Of a stretch of DNA of 10,490 nucleotides, positions 7,114 through 10,490 are shown piece after piece. Position 1 is the stretch's first letter. Every line of letters begins with the position of its first letter. Source of the stretch: Fidelibacterota bacterium (GTDB lineage: Bacteria; Marinisomatota; Marinisomatia; Marinisomatales; UBA1611); assembly GCA_002722105.1 (NCBI GenBank), contig PBKF01000023.1:18523-29012 (forward strand), written 5' to 3'. A program made the position numbers and the translations under genes. The notes under the pieces are model-generated. The model saw nothing but the letters and a program-made list of their open reading frames with translations, had not been told where the DNA came from and ran no database searches.

Positions 7114-8355
7114 ATGACCCGAGAAAAAATTGTCATTACTGGTATCGGCTCTTTAGCTCCCAACGGAAATAATGTGGATGAATTTTGGGATGCTTGTACC
7201 GCTGGTAAAAGCGGTATTGGCCCAATTACTTATTTTGATACATCTGAACAAAGGGTCAGTATAGCTGGTGAGTTATCAAATTTCCAACCTGAGACCGTTT
7301 TAGATCAAAAAGAAATCAGAAAACTCGATCCCTTCTCAATATATGCAATTGTAGCTACTGATGAAGCCATCAATATGGCAAATCTTGACTCTCAATCAAT
7401 AAACTTGGACAGGGTTGGGGTTTCGGTTGGTTCAGGCGTTGGTGGTATTCAAACTCTTGAAGAACAACATACAATAATCATAAATAAAAGTGCGCGTCGT
7501 GTCTCTCCTCTTTTTGTACCAAAGATGATCGCAAATATTGCTGGTGGTCACCTTTCCATACGCTGGGGATTCCGCGGACCAAATCAAACTGTTGTTTCTG
7601 CATGCGCCTCAGGTACGGACGCTATTGGTATTGCCATGAGGTTGATTCTTGCTGGAGATGCAGATGTAATGATCTGTGGTGGTATGGAAGCAAGTGTAAC
7701 ACCATTAACAATAGCAGGATTTGCAAATATGAGAGCTTTATCCCAATCCTGTAAGGAGCCGACCAAAGCCAGTAGACCTTTTGACCTCGGACGAGATGGT
7801 TTTGTTTTAGGTGAAGGTGCAGGAATGATGGTCATTGAAACTGAAAGCCATGCGAAAAAAAGAGGAGCTAATATATTAGCTGAATTGGCAGGCTATGGTG
7901 CAACGGATGATGCCTTTCATATTACTCAACCTTCTGCGGGCGGAAAAGGTGCGCTAAAAGCTATGGAACGTGCAATCCAAGATGCAGGTCTGGAAGCATC
8001 AGATATTGATTATATCAACGCCCATGGTACATCAACCCCATTTAATGATCGAAATGAATCTGCGGCGATACAAGCATTATTTAAAAATCATTGTTCAAAA
8101 TTAAAAATAAGTTCAACCAAATCAATGACAGGACATCTTTTGGGAGCAGCCGGAGGAATTGAAGCTGTAGTAGCAGTAAAAGTAGTACTGGAGCAAACTC
8201 TTCCTCCTACAATCAATTATGAGACTCCAGATCCGGAATGCACACTGGACTACGTTCCCAATACTGCCCAATCTCATAAAGTTAATTCTGTTTTATCCAA
8301 TACATTTGGATTTGGTGGACATAATGCTGTAATCTGTATTCGGAAATACGATTGA
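7114..8355 (+). CDS. fabF: Beta-ketoacyl-ACP synthase II (KAS II)
   Basis: Elongates acyl-ACP with malonyl-ACP. It has 413 residues, the normal length. The thiolase-fold active site is complete: Cys164 in V-S-A-C-A-S-G, His304 in A-H-G-T-S-T, Lys336 in S-T-K-S-M-T-G, and His341 in the following H-L-L-G-A-A-G. G-E-G-A-G near 233-237 and the C-terminal N-T-F-G-F-G-G-H-N are also present. The gene position directly after acpP favours FabF over FabB; chain-length range cannot be judged. No Shine-Dalgarno is seen before the ATG at 7114. The stop codon overlaps the TTG start of rnc by 4 nt. Confidence 0.97.
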   Translation: MTREKIVITGIGSLAPNGNNVDEFWDACTAGKSGIGPITYFDTSEQRVSIAGELSNFQPETVLDQKEIRKLDPFSIYAIVATDEAINMANLDSQSINLDRVGVSVGSGVGGIQTLEEQHTIIINKSARRVSPLFVPKMIANIAGGHLSIRWGFRGPNQTVVSACASGTDAIGIAMRLILAGDADVMICGGMEASVTPLTIAGFANMRALSQSCKEPTKASRPFDLGRDGFVLGEGAGMMVIETESHAKKRGANILAELAGYGATDDAFHITQPSAGGKGALKAMERAIQDAGLEASDIDYINAHGTSTPFNDRNESAAIQALFKNHCSKLKISSTKSMTGHLLGAAGGIEAVVAVKVVLEQTLPPTINYETPDPECTLDYVPNTAQSHKVNSVLSNTFGFGGHNAVICIRKYD

Positions 8356-9077
8356 GTTTAATTTCTAGGATCAAACAAATATTAAACTTAGGACTAACTA
8401 GCTACGAGTCAGTATCACCGATAGAAAAAAAAGTTAATTATGTATTCCACAATAAAGAATATCTTTCCCAGGCCTTGACTCATAAATCCTTAGATGCCAG
8501 TCCTAGAAAAAATTATGAAAGACTGGAGTTTTTAGGAGATGCTGTACTGGATATTATAGTAAGCAGGGAACTCATACGAGAATTCCCTGAGGGTGACGAA
8601 GGGTTATTAACGCAACGAAGGGCTTCGTTGGTTCAAAAACCTTTCCTTGCTCAAATTGGTCAATTATTAGGTTTAATTGATCATCTAAAAATTGAACAAA
8701 GTGTAAACTTGAAAATTGATAAAATTGCAGAAAAACAGATGGCGAACGTATTTGAAGCACTGGTAGGTGCCATGTACTTAGATGGTGGTATAAAACCATG
8801 CAGAAAATTTATACTAGGTACAATTTGGAACCATAAGGAAGAAGCCTGGAAATCAACTAACTTTAAAGGAAAACTAATTGAATTTTGCCATTCAAAAGAA
8901 ATTGCAAATCCTGTTTTTCTGATTAAGGATATATCGGGACCCGATCATTCAAAGACCTTTGAAGTACAAGTGAAGATAGGACCGCGTACTTTTACTTCCG
9001 GGTTAGGTACCAATAAAAAAACCGCAGAACAAATTGCGGCCCAAATGGCATTAGAAGAATTGGGAGCAGTTCTTTAG
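8352..9077 (+). CDS. rnc: Ribonuclease III
   Basis: Cleaves double-stranded RNA, including rRNA precursors. It has 241 residues. The catalytic domain (about 1-160) has the signature E-R-L-E-F-L-G-D-A-V-L-D with Glu56, Glu59 and Asp63, and the second metal-site helix A-N-V-F-E-A-L-V-G with Glu135. Asn132 stands where E. coli has Asp114; the stringently required Asp63 and Glu135 are kept. The dsRNA-binding domain (about 169-240) ends in the expected K-K-T-A-E-Q-x-A-A. The start is TTG at 8352, overlapping the fabF stop by 4 nt (TTGA), with GGAA 6 nt upstream; the next in-frame ATG is beyond the catalytic core. It closes the operon and runs head-on into the next gene. Confidence 0.95.
   Translation: MSLISRIKQILNLGLTSYESVSPIEKKVNYVFHNKEYLSQALTHKSLDASPRKNYERLEFLGDAVLDIIVSRELIREFPEGDEGLLTQRRASLVQKPFLAQIGQLLGLIDHLKIEQSVNLKIDKIAEKQMANVFEALVGAMYLDGGIKPCRKFILGTIWNHKEEAWKSTNFKGKLIEFCHSKEIANPVFLIKDISGPDHSKTFEVQVKIGPRTFTSGLGTNKKTAEQIAAQMALEELGAVL
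9015..9039 (-). terminator. Possible Rho-independent terminator of the nuclease/isomerase operon, inside rnc
   Basis: Read on the - strand: stem CCGCA / TGCGG (9039-9035 with 9026-9022), an 8-nt loop, then seven T (9021-9015). It begins 34 nt beyond the TAA of the nuclease gene. Four of the five pairs are G-C. The T-run is also the antisense of the Lys-Lys codons of the RNase III dsRNA-binding domain, so it may be coincidental. Confidence 0.4.
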
Positions 9078-9619
9078 GATTCTAATTCCATAATTCGGTC
9101 ACGAAGTTTTGCAGCAGTTTCATATTCTTCATCATCAACTGCTTTTTTCAATTTTTCCTTTAAAGCTTTCAAAGATAAATCCGATTCCTTTTTATTCTGA
9201 TTACTCTCATTTAATACAGACTCTAAAATACCAGCCTCTTTGATAACTTCAGCGGCGACCAGGATAGGCGCGTTCATCCTTATAGCCACTGCAATAGCAT
9301 CACTGGGACGAGCGTCAATGACTCTTTTTCCAAAATCATCTGACTCCAATTCCATGTGCGCAAAAAATACTCCATCTTTTAACTGATTAACTTTTACAGT
9401 TTTAAGTGTTCCTTCTATTCCTGTTATAACATCACAAATGAGGTCATGAGTTAAAGGACGAGGCGTGTTAACAACTTCAATTGCAAGCGCAATAGATTGT
9501 GCCTCGAATGTACCAACAATGACAGGTAGACATCTTTCGCCGGAAATTTCTTTCAAAATAACAGCATAACTGCGACTTGGCGGGTGATATGAAATTTTTA
9601 GAACTTTAACCGGGATCAT
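9074..9619 (-). CDS. Bifunctional nuclease (DUF151) with C-terminal UVR motif
   Basis: Residues about 1-130 match the bifunctional nuclease (BFN, DUF151) domain: M-I-P-V-K-V-L-x-I at the start, L-P-V-I-V-G-x-F-E-A near 31-40, R-P-L-T-H-D-L near 54-60, and R-P-S-D-A-I-A-V-A near 104-112. The founding plant proteins showed RNase and DNase activity; bacterial roles are poorly known. After a polar linker, residues about 151-181 form a UVR (UvrB/UvrC-type) motif, L-K-x-x-L-x-x-A-V-x-x-E-x-Y-E-x-A-A-x-x-R-D, a helical hairpin used for protein contacts. The BFN-UVR fusion is common in Bacteroidota/Chlorobi-like bacteria. Its ATG overlaps the stop of the upstream isomerase gene by 4 nt (ATGA), and its own stop overlaps the rnc stop on the opposite strand by 3 bases (4-nt gene overlap). 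Confidence 0.92.
   Translation of the reverse strand: MIPVKVLKISYHPPSRSYAVILKEISGERCLPVIVGTFEAQSIALAIEVVNTPRPLTHDLICDVITGIEGTLKTVKVNQLKDGVFFAHMELESDDFGKRVIDARPSDAIAVAIRMNAPILVAAEVIKEAGILESVLNESNQNKKESDLSLKALKEKLKKAVDDEEYETAAKLRDRIMELES
9113..9148 (+). terminator. Possible terminator of the fab-rnc operon, inside the nuclease gene
   Basis: A perfect 7-bp inverted repeat, AGCAGTT (9113-9119) and AACTGCT (9137-9143), with a 17-nt loop, running into six T at 9143-9148 and a second T-run after CAA. It starts 35 nt past the rnc stop. The loop is long and only three pairs are G-C, so the hairpin is weak. The T-run corresponds to Lys codons of the UVR region on the other strand. Confidence 0.28.
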
Positions 9620-10490
9620 GATTGTCTTTCTAATTCTTCTTTTAGTCTCACTATTTTTTCCACAGGACTAGGATCAGTTCCATGGAGAATTGCACACCAA
9701 TAACTTAACCAATCTCCAAAGTGAACACTATGAAGAAATCGCTCCTGAAATAAATTCCCTTCCATTTCTAGCACGTACTGCTCTACTCCAACTTCATTCA
9801 ATATATTTTGTGTGATTTCTTGACGATATTTTACACGCTTATTATCTGAAGAATCAGCAAGCCACAATACAAAAAGATTTTCAAAAAGGTCAACATTATT
9901 CTGCCAACCGACAATTTCATTATGGTTGAACTCAGGTAGTTCATTATGATAAGCTAACATTTTTCCATTTTCGCATATTTGGCCTTTTAACCGTAACGCT
10001 GCAACACCCAATGTGGAATTATCAGCGTAAATAATGGGTATCTTTAAATAAATTTGTTTTGCTAATCTATAAACAGGATTTTCTTCATCTTCCCTACTGT
10101 ATAAATCTCTGGCCTTTGTTAATGATTTAATCGTTTCATCTAACCAATTATCTAGATTCAAAGCCAAAACACCTGCTTTCTCCAATAACTTTGCTATGGG
10201 AATAAAAGAGAAGGCCAGGGCTGCTCGGGGCTGAAGTCCTGATGGAATTAATAACACATCTTTTCCTAGAATATGAAGTCGTGATGCTATTTTTCCACCA
10301 GTAGTAATACCACAGACTTGAGCTTTTTTTAAAACAGCATCTTCCAAGGCAGATAAAGTTTCTTCTGTGTTTCCTGAGTAAGATGAGCAAACCACTAAAG
10401 TATTATTATTGACCCAATTTGGCAGTGAATATTCTCGGCAAACGATTAAGGGAATATCAATATTTTCTTTTTCTAATATAGACATAATAT
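9616..10490 (-). CDS. Bifunctional phosphoglucose/phosphomannose isomerase, missing its N-terminus (window edge)
   Basis: A SIS-fold enzyme of the archaeal-type PGI/PMI family, expected to interconvert fructose-6-phosphate with glucose-6-phosphate and mannose-6-phosphate, feeding glycolysis or sugar-nucleotide synthesis. Numbered from the ATG at 10485: the phosphate-binding S-S-Y-S-G-N-T-E-E-T (34-43), I-T-T-G-G-K, P-R-A-A-L-A-F-S-F (86-94), and the hallmark block with Glu172 and E-L-P-E-F-N-H-N-E-I-V-G-W (His188), corresponding by spacing to the Glu and His of the Pyrobaculum enzyme. The segment ahead of S-S-Y-S-G, which should hold G-G-S-A-I, is absent, and the frame stays open to the window edge, so the ATG at 10485 is internal. 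Its TGA overlaps the nuclease start by 4 nt. Confidence 0.9.
   Translation of the reverse strand, partial: IMSILEKENIDIPLIVCREYSLPNWVNNNTLVVCSSYSGNTEETLSALEDAVLKKAQVCGITTGGKIASRLHILGKDVLLIPSGLQPRAALAFSFIPIAKLLEKAGVLALNLDNWLDETIKSLTKARDLYSREDEENPVYRLAKQIYLKIPIIYADNSTLGVAALRLKGQICENGKMLAYHNELPEFNHNEIVGWQNNVDLFENLFVLWLADSSDNKRVKYRQEITQNILNEVGVEQYVLEMEGNLFQERFLHSVHFGDWLSYWCAILHGTDPSPVEKIVRLKEELERQS

Noticed and set aside
6780..7163. 127-codon open frame on the - strand opposite the end of fabG and acpP
   Set aside because: It lies antisense to two certain genes, is rich in Ser as expected from antisense of an acidic ACP gene, and has no recognisable domain or ribosome-binding site.
2510..9077. 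A novel biosynthetic or defence system in the central block
   Set aside because: Gene order, lengths and catalytic residues all match the widespread yceD-rpmF-plsX-fab-acpP-rnc operon; nothing extra is inserted.
10483..10485. ATG as the true start of the isomerase gene
   Set aside because: Starting here would remove the first part of the SIS domain with its G-G-S-A-I motif; the frame is open to the window edge, so the gene is cut by the window rather than truncated in the genome.

Overview
The window is an AT-rich, densely packed stretch of bacterial chromosome. It reads as housekeeping DNA; no mobile element, CRISPR array, tRNA, rRNA or phage feature is visible. Gene content points to the FCB side of Bacteria. 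A nuclease-UVR fusion, an archaeal-type bifunctional phosphoglucose/phosphomannose isomerase, sparse Shine-Dalgarno sequences, and a SPOR lipoprotein with a PKD-like domain would all fit a marine Marinimicrobia (SAR406)-like or Bacteroidota/Chlorobi-related genome. This placement is an inference from gene style, not a measured phylogeny.

Left block (1-2423, + strand): the 3' part of ndk (nucleoside diphosphate kinase), then a lipoprotein with a PKD/Ig-like domain, a long acidic linker and a C-terminal SPOR domain, then an unrecognised polytopic membrane protein with a strongly acidic C-terminal tail. The spacing suggests one transcript. The lipoprotein and membrane protein could work together at the envelope or septum, but nothing here proves it.

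Middle block (2510-9077, + strand): the classic lipid/ribosome operon in the order yceD - rpmF - plsX - fabH - fabD - fabG - acpP - fabF - rnc. rpmF encodes only 58 residues and is easily missed. Gaps are 15 nt or less, and several genes overlap. PlsX makes acyl-phosphate for phospholipid synthesis. FabD loads malonyl groups onto AcpP, FabH starts the chains, FabF elongates them and FabG does the first reduction. The dehydratase (FabZ/FabA) and enoyl reductase (FabI/K/V) are not in the window and must be elsewhere. YceD, L32 and RNase III tie the cluster to rRNA and ribosome production. The 86-nt gap before yceD is the only plausible place for an operon promoter.

Right block (9074-10490, - strand): a bifunctional nuclease-UVR protein (DUF151) preceded by a bifunctional phosphoglucose/phosphomannose isomerase cut by the window edge. 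The two overlap by 4 nt. This block converges on rnc with a 4-nt stop-codon overlap, and each strand carries a terminator-like hairpin inside the coding end of the opposing gene.

All catalytic residues I could locate in the fatty-acid enzymes are intact. The points most worth a second look are the convergent terminators embedded in coding sequence, two TTG starts with a shared upstream context, strong Shine-Dalgarno sites on only three genes, an Asp-to-Asn change in the RNase III metal site, and the uncharacterised lipoprotein/membrane-protein pair.
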